This document shows positions 1 to 8,486 of a stretch of DNA of 64,000 bases, in pieces. Position 1 is the stretch's first letter. Every line of letters starts with the position of its first letter. Position numbers and translations under genes: made by a program. Under the pieces are notes generated by a model. It saw only the letters and a program-made list of their open reading frames with translations, had not been told where the DNA came from and did not search any database. Source of the stretch: Streptomyces xanthophaeus (GTDB taxonomy: Bacteria > Actinomycetota > Actinomycetes > Streptomycetales > Streptomycetaceae); assembly GCF_000725805.1 (NCBI RefSeq), contig NZ_JOFT01000019.1:124001-188000 (forward strand), in the 5' to 3' direction.

Positions 1-2
1 GG

Positions 3-209
3 GGCACGATTGAGGATGCCCGCATCTATGCAGACGTCCGCCTGGGCCAGGGTGTGAACGTTGAGATCGTCCCCTTCAGAGTCTCCGCCGAAGACTTCCT
101 GGGACTGAAGAAGGCTGAGATTGTCTCCATGTCCCCAGAAGACGCGGAGAGATTCATGGAGGCCCACAGCAGGATATGCGGAGAGGATTTCCCGCATGAT
201 TACGACTAA
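3..209 (+). CDS. 3' end of an unidentified protein (start lies left of the window)
   Basis: An open frame runs from the left edge to a TAA at 207-209 and encodes about 68 residues, ending in EDFPHDYD. The piece is acidic, has no membrane segment, and contains a run beginning RLGQGVNVEIVPF. I do not recognise the family. The local base composition is less GC-rich than the rest of the window. A small orphan gene follows 85 bases downstream in the same direction. Such a layout is seen when a toxin C-terminus is followed by its immunity gene, but nothing here proves that. Confidence 0.55.
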   Translation, partial: GTIEDARIYADVRLGQGVNVEIVPFRVSAEDFLGLKKAEIVSMSPEDAERFMEAHSRICGEDFPHDYD

Positions 210-294
210 ATCCGAGGATTTGCCTGGAAGTATGGCCGTGGATATTTCTTCGATAAGCGCATATTCCACCTGTTGAAATTCTGAGGAGATTTAA

Positions 295-726
295 GTGGCA
301 GAGGTTTCCCGCTACAGATTCTTCAAGGGTGGCGTCGGCCTCGCCGCCGATATCTCTGCCGAGGTGCGCGAGATTGCAGGGGTTCCGGCCGGTGCGCTGC
401 AAATCTACCGCAATGTCTACCTTCACCTCCCGGCAGGCCCACTGGCCTGGAAGGATGCCGCCTGGCTTTCCTTCGGGCTGTCATTGCATGCCGACCTTCT
501 TGCCGTTGCCGATCAAGGTTGCAGCCGAGTGGTCGATGTAACTTCTCTGGACTATCCAAACGGGGACTACCGAGCAGAAGTGGCCGCTCTCGCAATGGAC
601 GGCTGGTTGCATCGTTTCCTGGACCTTCCGCCATGCGGAGCATCAGTAGCCTATGATCGGGAAAGTCATGAATTCTCGTTCAGCTGGCCAGGCGGTGTCA
701 CTCCCTTCGCGGATGACCTGCCTTAG
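295..726 (+). CDS. Hypothetical protein, 143 aa
   Basis: The GTG start at 295 follows a good ribosome binding site (GAGGAGA, about 6 bases upstream). The product is a soluble protein of 143 residues with no signal peptide or membrane segment. It is rich in aromatic and acidic residues and has a short central run, HADLLAVADQGCSRVVDV. I do not recognise the family. It may share a transcript with the truncated gene to its left. Size and context would fit a small immunity-type protein, which is inference only. Confidence 0.6.
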   Translation: MAEVSRYRFFKGGVGLAADISAEVREIAGVPAGALQIYRNVYLHLPAGPLAWKDAAWLSFGLSLHADLLAVADQGCSRVVDVTSLDYPNGDYRAEVAALAMDGWLHRFLDLPPCGASVAYDRESHEFSFSWPGGVTPFADDLP

Positions 727-891
727 CTTGGGCAGCCCACGCCCCTGTCGTGATGCTGTGTCAGGGCTCACCTGGTTGAAGGATCAAGCAGGGGATACCG
801 AACCGTTCCCAGAATCCGGCGAGCGTGTCATTCGGCTCGATGGCGAGTATTCAGAGTCCGCAGGGTTCGACCCTTAGAGCTCGTAACACGA

Positions 892-1500
892 TCATGAGTC
901 GGGCTTGTTGAGGCGCCGCCAGCAGATGAGGCCGCAGGCGAGGGAGACGAAGGCGTCGTGGATTTCGGTCGGCGTTTGCAGCGGACGGCGAGTCGTTTGG
1001 ACTGATGGAGGAGGGCGAAGGTCTGCTCGACGACGTAGCGGAGCTGGCCCGTGCTCTTGATGTGCGGGGCTCCTTTGCGGGAGATGACGGGCAGGATCCG
1101 GTGTTTGCGCAGTTGATCGCGGTTGGGGTTGGAGTCGTAGCCCTTGTCGCCGAGCAAAGCTTCGGGACGTCGGAGGGGCCGGCCGGGACGCCCTGCCACC
1201 GGTGGAATGCCGTCGATGAGGGCGGGGGTCTGGGTGACGTCGTTGACGTTCGCCGCGGTCGTGATGACCTTGAGCGGGGTGCCGCGTCCGTCGCAGATCA
1301 AGTGGTGTTTGCTGCCCGTTTTCCGCCGTCGACCGGCGACGGACCAGTGTTGGCGCCCCCTTTTTTTTGCGCGGATGTGGGAGCCGTCCACGCACGCCCT
1401 CGACCAGTCGAGCCGGCCGGCCGCGTTCAGCTCTGCGAGCAGAATCCGGTGCAGCTGGTCGAAGACTCCGTCCTGCTGCCACCACTTCTCCGATTCGACG
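892..1500 (-). pseudogene. IS5-type transposase remnant, frameshifted and 5' truncated
   Basis: On the minus strand one frame reads WWQQDGVFDQLHRILLAEL, then RACVDGSHIRAKKRG, LGDKGYDSNPNRDQL and LRYVVEQTFALLHQ. These are characteristic of the DDE transposase half of IS5-family elements common in Streptomyces. The expected C-terminus (HDAFVSLACGLICWRRL) lies in a different frame, so there is a frameshift near 970-990. A second shift appears near 1350-1370, around a run of T residues. The usual N-terminal segment upstream of WWQQDGVF is missing. The element is therefore inactive. I could not identify both terminal inverted repeats or a target duplication. Confidence 0.8.
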
Positions 1501-1988
1501 GGGCCCTGCACGGCCACCGGATGGGCGCTCGCCGGAGGGTGGGCACCTGCGCAGTGGGGGAGGGGCAGGTGCCCACGGTGACGACCGGGGGCCGCTCCGC
1601 GCACCGGCCGTCGTTTCCAGCGTAAATTCACCGGCCGGGAGGCGCCGCCGCAAGAGCTGGCCCCGTAAGGCATCAGCCGTGTATCCGCCTGTGGAGCACC
1701 ACCGGAGATGGCACCGATGCCTTGGCCCGGCAGTCGCTCCCTCACCCTCGGCCACCACGACCCGGCCGGCTGCGCACGACCGTACGGCCCGCTGCGCTCG
1801 GAATCAGCAGATCGGTGAGCCGCTGACCGCGGTGGCCGCCGCTCACCGTGGACGTGGGCGAGGCTCGCCGCGACGTGCGCCCATGGGCGAAGCCGATGGA
1901 GCGGTTGCCCACCATGAAGCCCAGGCCGGCTGGTCTGTCGCCGACGTTCCTGAGTTTGGCTGACCCCGCGGGAGCACAGGATCAGGCC
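1501..1988. other. No recognisable gene; probable element scar
   Basis: This 488-base stretch lies between the broken transposase and the next small gene. Frames are open on both strands because of high GC, but none has the composition or motifs of a real protein. It is probably the junction left by insertion and deletion that removed the 5' part of the transposase. Confidence 0.4.
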
Positions 1989-2330
1989 ATGACCGAGACA
2001 GCGCCGAACCGGAGCCGAAACCGTGCGTGGGAACCCGTCGGGACCACTCCCGTGCGCGACGAGGTGACGGTGTCCTCCGTAGGAGCCCGATCCGGATGCG
2101 GTGAGCACGCCGGCAGCCCTGCAGGGCTGTCTCCCGCGGTGCGGGAGGCGGCTGAGGCGATCGTGCTGGCGGTGGGAGCAGGGGACGACGTCCTGATCGG
2201 CCGCCTGCTGAGGAGGTTCACGCAGGTCGCTGACTTCGAGGCCCTCATACACCTGCGCAACCGCCTGCACACGACGCCACTGTCTCGGAGCGGTGACGTG
2301 GGGGTCGCCGGATCGGTTCAGCTGACGTGA
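1989..2330 (+). CDS. Hypothetical protein, 113 aa
   Basis: The ATG at 1989 gives a 113-residue soluble protein; an upstream extension of the frame looks non-coding. The N-terminal half is low in complexity. The C-terminal half reads as amphipathic helices (VREAAEAIVLAVGAGDD, then LLRRFTQVADFEALIHLRNR) and resembles small orphan proteins of Streptomyces. It has no signal peptide or known domain. The ribosome binding site is weak. It converges on the polyphosphate kinase gene, with a strong palindrome between them. Confidence 0.5.
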   Translation: MTETAPNRSRNRAWEPVGTTPVRDEVTVSSVGARSGCGEHAGSPAGLSPAVREAAEAIVLAVGAGDDVLIGRLLRRFTQVADFEALIHLRNRLHTTPLSRSGDVGVAGSVQLT

Positions 2331-2348
2331 ATACGTCGGGTGTCCGGG

Positions 2349-2367
2349 CAGGGCCCCCGGGGCCCTG
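2349..2367. terminator. Palindrome between convergent genes, likely bidirectional terminator
   Basis: A 9-base perfect inverted repeat (CAGGGCCCC / GGGGCCCTG) is centred at 2358. It lies just after the small gene ending at 2330 and before the end of the polyphosphate kinase gene at 2515. There is no T-run, which is common for Streptomyces terminators. Confidence 0.4.
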
Positions 2368-2514
2368 GAGGCCGTCGCGCGGGCGACGGGGAGCGGGGAG
2401 CGTTCGGCGTGGGCAGCCCTGCAACGCCATCGCGCGCCGAGGGGGCACGGATTTGCTTGTGCTGTGTCGACGGATGCTGAGCCGGCGTGAACCGCCTGGT
2501 CACGACGGGCCCGG

Positions 2515-3504
2515 TCAGGCGCGCTCGGTCGATGGGGTGTGGTGGTGCGGGTGGCGGCCGGGGCCGGGAAGGGGTCCGGCCAGCGGGGTGGGGGAGAGGG
2601 CGGCGTCTTCCTCTCCGGATTCCAGGAGTGTGTCGGCGGCGCCCACGATCAGGGGGTCGGGCTGCCCGACCGCCGAGGCGTCCTTGCGGTCGTAGTCGAT
2701 GCGGTCGAGAAGGCTACGGATCGCTTCCAGCCGGGCCCGCCGCTTGTCGTTGCTCTTGACCACGGTCCAGGGTGCGTGCTTGGTGTCGGTGGCCCGGAAC
2801 ATGGCGACCTTGGCGGTGGTGTACGCGTCCCACAGACCCAGGGAGGCAAGGTCCGTGGGAGAAAGTTTCCACTGACGCACGGGATCGACCTGGCGGATCG
2901 CGAAGCGGGTGCGCTGCTCGGCACGCGAGACGGAGAACCAGAACTTGACCAGAAGGATGCCGTCCTCGACGAGCATGTCCTCGAAGGCCGGACACTGCCG
3001 CAGGAAGAGTTCGTACTGATCGTCGGAGCAGAAGCCCATGACCTTCTCGACGCCGGCCCGGTTGTACCAGGACCGGTCGAAGAAGACGATCTCGCCTGGG
3101 GCGGGCAGGTGGGCGGTGTAGCGCTGGAAGTACCACTGTCCGGCTTCCCGGTCCGTGGGCTTGTCCAGGGCCACGATGCGGGCGCCGCGGGGGTTGAGCC
3201 GCTCGGTGAACCGCTGGATCGTGCCGCCCTTCCCGGCCGCGTCCCGGCCCTCGCAGATCACCACGACCCGCGCACCGGTTTCTCTGACCCAGCGCTGAAG
3301 CTTGAGCAGTTCGATCTGCAGGATCCGCTTGGCCCGCTCGTACTCCTGACGTCGGATTTTGCGGTCGTAGGGGTAATTCTCCCGCCAGGTGCGGATCGCA
3401 GTGCCGTCGGCATCAAGCAGCACCGGCTCCTCCGGGCGGCTGGCATCCACACTCAGCCCCGCGAGCAGGTCCTGGGCGTTCTCTGTCGACTTCTCGGCTT
3501 CCAT
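2515..3504 (-). CDS. ppk2: Polyphosphate kinase 2 (PPK2)
   Basis: A 329-residue cytoplasmic PPK2-family enzyme that transfers phosphate between polyphosphate and nucleotides (usually making nucleoside triphosphate from polyphosphate). The Walker A loop EGRDAAGKGGT is at residues 85-95 and the Walker B and lid region FDRSWYNRAGVE at about 142-153. Both are intact. The core after residue 45 is a typical single-domain PPK2 of about 240 residues. The last 45 residues form a Pro/His-rich tail (HPHHH) that is not part of the fold. The start is the ATG at 3504. It stands alone, facing a small orphan gene. A role in stress energy metabolism would fit the PRC-barrel and heat-shock genes nearby, but that is inference. 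Confidence 0.92.
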   Translation of the reverse strand: MEAEKSTENAQDLLAGLSVDASRPEEPVLLDADGTAIRTWRENYPYDRKIRRQEYERAKRILQIELLKLQRWVRETGARVVVICEGRDAAGKGGTIQRFTERLNPRGARIVALDKPTDREAGQWYFQRYTAHLPAPGEIVFFDRSWYNRAGVEKVMGFCSDDQYELFLRQCPAFEDMLVEDGILLVKFWFSVSRAEQRTRFAIRQVDPVRQWKLSPTDLASLGLWDAYTTAKVAMFRATDTKHAPWTVVKSNDKRRARLEAIRSLLDRIDYDRKDASAVGQPDPLIVGAADTLLESGEEDAALSPTPLAGPLPGPGRHPHHHTPSTERA

Positions 3505-3788
3505 GCCCGGCGCCTACCCAGCTGAAGGCACATCGACCTCAGCCCGGCGAGTTCCTGAAACGGCCCGTCTGGCGGTGAGGTGAAGGCGGGCGGCCGGGAG
3601 GACCTCCCTCAGAGCGGTGAACCCGGCTCGGTATCGGAGCCGAGTGCGTGCGGGAACGAATACGGGGCATGGGAGAGCTAGGCGGAACGAGAAGCTCAAA
3701 TTTCCGCAGCTCGTGAAATGCGGAACAGGAATAGCAGTGCATGCTGCGTTTCTGCCGCCTCTCGATGACCGAAGGAGTTGTTTTTCGC

Positions 3789-4142
3789 ATGACTGAAAAC
3801 GTGTGGGGCTACCGCGAGACGTCGGGCCGTCTGGCTGGTGCCGATCTGACGGGTTACAAGGTCGAGGCGACAGACGGTTCCATCGGCAAGGTCGACAAGC
3901 ACTCCGACGAGGTCGGTTCCTCCTACATCGTCGTCGACACCGGTCCGTGGATCTTCGGCAAGGAAGTCCTGCTGCCGGCAGGCACGATCAGCCGGATCGA
4001 CCCGGACGACGAAAAGGTCTTTGTGGACCGGACGAAGGAACAGATCAAGAACGCTCCCGAGTTCGACAAGGACAAGCACCTCGGTGACGCGGACTACCAC
4101 CGCCAGGTCGGCGGCTACTACGACGGTCCGCACCGTCTGTGA
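3789..4142 (+). CDS. PRC-barrel domain protein
   Basis: A 117-residue soluble protein. Residues 15-80 form a PRC barrel (LTGYKVEATDGSIGKVDKH, then the strand SSYIVVDTGPWIFGKEVLLP). Such small barrels occur in actinobacterial stress proteins and in ribosome or RNA-processing factors, where they bind partner proteins. The ATG at 3789 is chosen because AAGGAG lies 11 bases upstream and homologues begin close to the barrel. An upstream in-frame ATG at 3741 lacks this site. A strong hairpin follows the stop codon, so it is probably a single-gene transcript. No partner can be named from the sequence. Confidence 0.85.
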   Translation: MTENVWGYRETSGRLAGADLTGYKVEATDGSIGKVDKHSDEVGSSYIVVDTGPWIFGKEVLLPAGTISRIDPDDEKVFVDRTKEQIKNAPEFDKDKHLGDADYHRQVGGYYDGPHRL

Positions 4143-4162
4143 CCGGAGCGGACACGGATGTG

Positions 4163-4202
4163 CGGGGCGGGGGCGGCAACCACGCGGTTGCCGCCCGCCC
4201 CC
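4163..4202 (+). terminator. Rho-independent-type hairpin after the PRC-barrel gene
   Basis: A perfect 10-base stem GGCGGCAACC / GGTTGCCGCC at 4172-4181 and 4186-4195 has a 4-base loop. Further GC pairs outside it extend the stem with a small bulge. It lies 30 bases after the PRC-barrel stop and just before the next start at 4213, so it separates the two transcription units. Confidence 0.7.
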
Positions 4203-4212
4203 AGAGCCTGAT

Positions 4213-4914
4213 GTGCCGTCCTACCAGGTAGTCCTGACGGAGACTGACTGGGGTTCGCTCCAGACCGCCTTCGGGAGCGGTGAGTGCCTTCCCGAAGTCC
4301 TCGCACGGCTGCTGGAGCCTGATCCCAAGGTGCAGGTCACCGCTTTGTCGGAACTGAGCGAGCTGGTCGGCCACCAGAGCACCGTCTACGAGGCCACCGC
4401 ACCCGTCGCCATGTATGTCGCCGGCATCCTCGCCCACCCGGCGACCATGACCCTCCGGCCGTATCGCAACGTACCCGTCCGCGCGACCTTGTTGAACTGG
4501 TTGGCTTCCACGGCCTACGACGCCTCCGACGAGATGGTCGACCGCATCGAGCGATACTTCCCTGGCTTCCTCACGCACGGCACCACGATGGTGGCCCTCC
4601 GGGACCTGCGCCCGATCCTGTATCGAGCCGTCGCGCCCTTCCTGCAGGACAGTCACGAGGACGTGCGCGAAGCCGCCGGCCTCGCAGCGCTCATCCTCGC
4701 CGAACACCCCGCGCTTGCCCAGCACCGCGATCACCTCGCGGTGCACGCGCGCCGGCTCCTGGACACCAGCAGCGACGCCCATGACCGGCGCGTTGCCTGG
4801 AAGGCCCTCGAAGCATGGGGCCACGACGTCACCGGCGTTGAACCTCTTCAGGAGGAGCCGTGGGACTGCGGGCCACACAGTGATGGCCGCGGCGATCTCG
4901 AACCGCCCTTCTGA
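4213..4914 (+). CDS. HEAT-repeat-like protein
   Basis: A 233-residue soluble, helix-rich protein. Helical pairs such as VTALSELSELVGHQ and DVREAAGLAALILAEHPAL, with regular Ala/Leu spacing, look like HEAT-type repeats, which act as protein-binding scaffolds. The GTG at 4213 is chosen because the frame upstream runs through the terminator hairpin and the PRC-barrel gene. The ribosome binding site is weak. I see no catalytic motif and the partner is unknown. It converges with the antiporter gene 39 bases away. Confidence 0.6.
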   Translation: MPSYQVVLTETDWGSLQTAFGSGECLPEVLARLLEPDPKVQVTALSELSELVGHQSTVYEATAPVAMYVAGILAHPATMTLRPYRNVPVRATLLNWLASTAYDASDEMVDRIERYFPGFLTHGTTMVALRDLRPILYRAVAPFLQDSHEDVREAAGLAALILAEHPALAQHRDHLAVHARRLLDTSSDAHDRRVAWKALEAWGHDVTGVEPLQEEPWDCGPHSDGRGDLEPPF

Positions 4915-4953
4915 CGGATAGGCGAACACAGAGTTCGGTGGCACCGGCTCTTC

Positions 4954-6228
4954 TCACCCATCCCGGGCCGAGCGGTCGAGCCGGGCCGTAACGGGTGTCG
5001 CCGCGACGCCGTGAAGGAGTACCGAGAGCAGCACGGTGAAAGTGACCACGGCCCACAGCTCGCGCGCGGGCGCAGCGAAATCGGCTTCGCCCAACGCATA
5101 GGCGAGATAGAAGAACGAGCCGATGCCCCGGATGCCGAACACCGCGATGGCCATCCGCTCTTTCCCCGTGGCATTGCCCCGCATCTGGACGGCCCAGCCG
5201 ACGGCCGGACGGATCAGCAGGAAGAGCACCAGTCCCAGGACGGCTCCGCGCCAGGTCAGTGCAGCGAGGCCACCGTCGGCGATGAAGCCGCCCACGAGGA
5301 AGAGGATGACGGCGGTGAGAAGTCTTTCGACCTGATCGGTGAAGGCGTGCATGACGCGGTGGTACCCATGGGCGCGTTCGGCGTTCCGGATGGTGCAGGC
5401 CGCGACGAACACAGCGAGGAAACCGTAGCCGTGGAGGAGTTCGGTCAGACCGTAGGCAGTGAAGGTTGCGGCAAGCGCGACGAAGCCCTCGCGGTGTTCC
5501 GAGAGCCGCAGTGCCTTCCACGCGGCCTGGAAGAACATCCAGCCGAGGAGGCGCCCGACGCCGAACCCCACGGCGAGTCCCACGACGCTGCGCACCAGGA
5601 TGTCACTCCACACCCAGTGCCAGAGCCCGTCCGTGGACCAGCCCGTGGCCGAGGCCGTGGTCAGCGCGATGGCAGCCAGGACGAAGGGGAAGGCCAGACC
5701 GTCGTTGAGTCCTGCCTCGCTGGTCAGGGCGAAGCGAACCTCGTCCTCGTCGTCCTCGTCGTCGGTCGGCTCTCCGACGCGTACTTCCGCGGCCAGTACC
5801 GGGTCCGTAGGAGCCAGGGCCGCCGCCACCATGAGCGCGACGGCCGGCGGCCACCCCACCAACCACCCCGCCGCGGCCGCGGTGAGCAGGATCGTCAGCG
5901 GCATGGCCAGGCCGAGCAGCCGCCACGTCGTAGACCAGGTACGTCGGCCCGGAGGCCTGTTGATGGCGAGTCCCGCGCCCATCAACGCGACGACCACGCA
6001 GACCTCCGTGAGGTGCTCCACCAGGCTCCGGTGCCGGACGGGATCCAGCGATGGGAGCGCATCGAGCGGCAGCAGGAACACCAGGAACCCCGCCGCCAGA
6101 AATACCATGGGCAAGGACAGGGGCCGCTTGGCCAGGGCGGTCGGAAGCACCGCCGCGCACAGAGCCCCCAGCCCCGCGCAGGCGTACACCACGTCGATCC
6201 CGGTCAAACCCAGCAAGCCGATCACCAT
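4954..6228 (-). CDS. Na+/H+ (cation:proton) antiporter, CPA1/NhaP type
   Basis: A 424-residue integral membrane protein with about 12 hydrophobic segments spread over the full length. Typical CPA1 features are the discontinuous helix region ALMVAAALAPTDPVLAAEV (the conserved Pro-Thr-Asp-Pro with the transport aspartate), LTSEAGLNDGLAFPFVLAA, and FGIRGIGSFFYLAYAL near the end. It should exchange Na+ or K+ for protons across the cell membrane. A short acidic loop (DDEDDEDE) follows the PTDP helix. The ATG at 6228 directly precedes the first membrane segment; the open frame further upstream looks non-coding. There is no cytoplasmic regulatory domain. Confidence 0.9.
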   Translation of the reverse strand: MVIGLLGLTGIDVVYACAGLGALCAAVLPTALAKRPLSLPMVFLAAGFLVFLLPLDALPSLDPVRHRSLVEHLTEVCVVVALMGAGLAINRPPGRRTWSTTWRLLGLAMPLTILLTAAAAGWLVGWPPAVALMVAAALAPTDPVLAAEVRVGEPTDDEDDEDEVRFALTSEAGLNDGLAFPFVLAAIALTTASATGWSTDGLWHWVWSDILVRSVVGLAVGFGVGRLLGWMFFQAAWKALRLSEHREGFVALAATFTAYGLTELLHGYGFLAVFVAACTIRNAERAHGYHRVMHAFTDQVERLLTAVILFLVGGFIADGGLAALTWRGAVLGLVLFLLIRPAVGWAVQMRGNATGKERMAIAVFGIRGIGSFFYLAYALGEADFAAPARELWAVVTFTVLLSVLLHGVAATPVTARLDRSARDG

Positions 6229-6695
6229 TCCCGTACGAGCCTTCTCGGGGCCGCCTACCCGATCTTGCGACGGGCAGCCCTCGGGACACCTCTGCTGCCT
6301 TGGTGCGCGATGACCGCCACGGCAGCACGGGATGCCGCTTGCCGACTTTCGCCGTCCTACCCGTCGACACTGGCAGGTCGGACCCGCCGGGGCACGACGC
6401 CGCGCATGCCCTGCTGCGTACGTCGTCGACAGCGGCGGCAACGTACGGGCGGGCGGTACCCAGGAAGCGTGGTGAGCAGGGGCGCCCCGAGCGGCGGAGC
6501 GGACGGGTCGGCGTCGTCCCCTGCCTGGCGGGCTGTGCCGGGGCCCTGTCGAGGTGCGTCCGGACAGTGTGCCCGGCCGGTGTGCCGGGCCCCGACGGAA
6601 CACCGGCCCTGCCCTGGGCCCGGTGACGGGAGGTCAGTACCCTGCCTGAACTGGCCAGCGGCTCCCGCCGCCCAGCCCCCAGCAACGGAGACAGC
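6229..6695. other. Divergent intergenic region, no gene recognised
   Basis: These 467 bases separate the divergent antiporter and acetyltransferase genes. Open frames here are Arg/Pro-rich composition artefacts. It should carry both promoters, but I could not pick convincing -10 and -35 boxes, repeats or an RNA gene. Confidence 0.4.
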
Positions 6696-7577
6696 TTGTC
6701 CGTCCGCATCACCACCCTGATCGACCCCGACGAGACCTCCTCCAGCCGCCGTCTGGCCTGGCTGGCCTCAGACGCCGACGGCAGCCCGACCGGGTCCGCC
6801 TTCCTGCGCCTGTTCACCCGACAAGGCCAGCGCCACCTCGCCGAACTGGACATCCAGGTCCATCCCGCCGAGCGACGAAAGCAGGTCGGTAGCCAGTTGC
6901 TCGCTGCGGCCGTCGCGGCAGCTCGCGAGGACGGCCGACGCAGCATGATCGCCCAGGCCCAGGACGCGACTCCAGGCCCGGCTTTCCTTGCCGACGCCGG
7001 GTTCAAGATCGCACTGACCTTGACCTATGCCCGCCTTGACCTGGGCGACGCCGACCTCCCCGCGCTGACGGCCATCGCTGAAGCGCCCCACACCGGCTAC
7101 CGGCTGACCGCATGGCAGGGGCAGGTGTCCGACGAACTCGCCGACACCTACGTAGCCTCGCGCCGCGCGATGGACGACATGCCGATGGGCGCCGTCGACT
7201 ACGGCAGGGTCGACTGGGACGTCGAACGGATGCGGGCCGCGGCTGCGGCCGTCGAGGCGCGGGGGGAGATCCTCCACACCGTCGCGGCCGTCGACCGGTC
7301 GGACGGGCACGTCGTCGGCTTCACCGAACTCGTGGTCCCGGGCAGTGGCACCGGCGACGCCCTGCACTACGGCACGGCCGTCCTGCCTGGCCACCGGGGA
7401 CACGGCCTGGCCCGCTGGATGAAAGCGGCCGCGATCCTGGCAGCCCGCGAGAACCATCCTCAACTCGGCGGCCTGCTCACGGACACTGCCGACAACAACC
7501 CCTACATGCGCCGTGTCAACGACAGGCTCGGCTACCTGCCGACGCACACGGCCTACGAGTACCAGTTGGACCTCTAG
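6696..7577 (+). CDS. GNAT acetyltransferase with two GNAT folds
   Basis: A 293-residue protein made of two GCN5-related N-acetyltransferase halves. The first (about residues 1-135) carries VHPAERRKQVGSQLL, matching the acetyl-CoA binding R/Q-x-x-G-x-G/A region. The second (about 145-293) carries VLPGHRGHGLARWMKAA, the same motif in better form. The double-GNAT form is typical of actinobacterial MshD-like and self-resistance enzymes, but the substrate cannot be deduced. Translation starts at TTG 6696, six bases after GGAG. It is monocistronic, or coupled loosely to the small gene 127 bases downstream. Confidence 0.85.
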   Translation: MSVRITTLIDPDETSSSRRLAWLASDADGSPTGSAFLRLFTRQGQRHLAELDIQVHPAERRKQVGSQLLAAAVAAAREDGRRSMIAQAQDATPGPAFLADAGFKIALTLTYARLDLGDADLPALTAIAEAPHTGYRLTAWQGQVSDELADTYVASRRAMDDMPMGAVDYGRVDWDVERMRAAAAAVEARGEILHTVAAVDRSDGHVVGFTELVVPGSGTGDALHYGTAVLPGHRGHGLARWMKAAAILAARENHPQLGGLLTDTADNNPYMRRVNDRLGYLPTHTAYEYQLDL

Positions 7578-7704
7578 CCCGCCGAGAAGGCCGACCGCTG
7601 CTCGACCGGACCGGCCTGCTCTCCGCCGACCGTGACGTGGGACGGATGCGTCGACAGGTGGTGGGCAGACGGGCTTCGTACGCATATGTGGGAGGAGACC
7701 AGCC

Positions 7705-7923
7705 ATGGACCGCGACAATGATGTAACGGAGCCCAAGCCGGAGCCGGAGCTTCCGGCTTCGGTTCCGGAGAACCGCAACGCCGTGACCCCTGACCTGCCG
7801 CCCGTCGGGCGGGGTGCCCCCGACCTTGAAGGCACCGGCGATGAGGACGGGAGCGAGACGGCTGAACCTGCCGAGCCGGAGGCCGGACCGGCGGGGGGAA
7901 AGCCCCAAGAGCCGACCGACTAG
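7705..7923 (+). CDS. Small disordered acidic protein, 72 aa
   Basis: The ATG at 7705 follows GGGAGGAG, a strong ribosome binding site. The 72-residue product is almost wholly Pro, Glu, Asp, Gly and Ala, with no hydrophobic core, so it is predicted to be intrinsically disordered. Similar short acidic proteins are common in Streptomyces and have no known function. It converges on the STAS gene, with only 35 bases between the stops. Confidence 0.6.
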   Translation: MDRDNDVTEPKPEPELPASVPENRNAVTPDLPPVGRGAPDLEGTGDEDGSETAEPAEPEAGPAGGKPQEPTD

Positions 7924-7958
7924 GGGGACTGCACGGGCGCTCGCGCCCCCTCGCCCCC

Positions 7959-8399
7959 TCACGGATCCGCCCGCGGAGAACCCCTGACCAGCCCCGCGGG
8001 CCTACCGAGGGGGCCGTCCGGACCCCGCGCCGGTGCGCGGTCGCCGGTCTGACGGTCCTGGTCCACGGGGAAGAGGGGCAGGGCTCCGGTCATGTCCAGG
8101 AGGCGCAGGAGCTGATGGTTGGGGGCCGCCAGACGGATGGTGATCCCGTTCTCCTGCGCTGCGCGTCGCGCGGAGAGCAGCGCGTTGAGCCCCGTGGAGT
8201 CGCAGAAGGAGACGCGGGTGCAGTCGACCGCCACGGGCCTGGCCGGTGAGGCGTGGGCGAGGGCCTCGGTGAGAGCCAGCCGCAGGGCGGGGGCGGTCTC
8301 GATGTCGATCTCGCCCGAGGGCCTGATGGCGACGGCGTGATCCAGGATCTCCACGGCGATGTCGTTGCCGTCGGCCTCCGGAGAAGGGCGTTGAGCCAT
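7959..8399 (-). CDS. STAS-domain anti-sigma factor antagonist
   Basis: A 146-residue cytoplasmic STAS protein of the SpoIIAA/RsbV class. Residues 10-110 hold the domain, with the signature VSFCDSTGLNALL. The third residue of D-S-T is the usual phosphorylation site, here Thr, so it can be phosphorylated by an RsbW-type kinase. Unphosphorylated antagonists bind anti-sigma factors and free the sigma factor. The last 35 residues are a disordered tail. The start at 8399 has GAGGAG upstream. It lies just downstream of rheA on the same strand, which suggests a stress-response role. Its cognate ATPase could be one of the two encoded at 25.5-27 kb. Confidence 0.88.
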   Translation of the reverse strand: MAQRPSPEADGNDIAVEILDHAVAIRPSGEIDIETAPALRLALTEALAHASPARPVAVDCTRVSFCDSTGLNALLSARRAAQENGITIRLAAPNHQLLRLLDMTGALPLFPVDQDRQTGDRAPARGPDGPLGRPAGLVRGSPRADP

Positions 8400-8486
8400 G
8401 GTGGGTCACTCCTCGGTCTTCTGGGCGCGGCCCCGCGGTCCGCGGTCCGGTTCGGCGGCCGGCGGCTGGCGGCCGGGGGCCGGGCG

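Noticed and set aside
838..885. tRNA-like GGTTCGACCC segment
   Set aside because: No acceptor stem, anticodon arm or correct T-loop spacing could be drawn around it.
5011..6720. A 569-residue plus-strand frame over the antiporter gene
   Set aside because: It is antisense to well-defined membrane helices and transport motifs and has a biased Arg/Gly/Gln composition.
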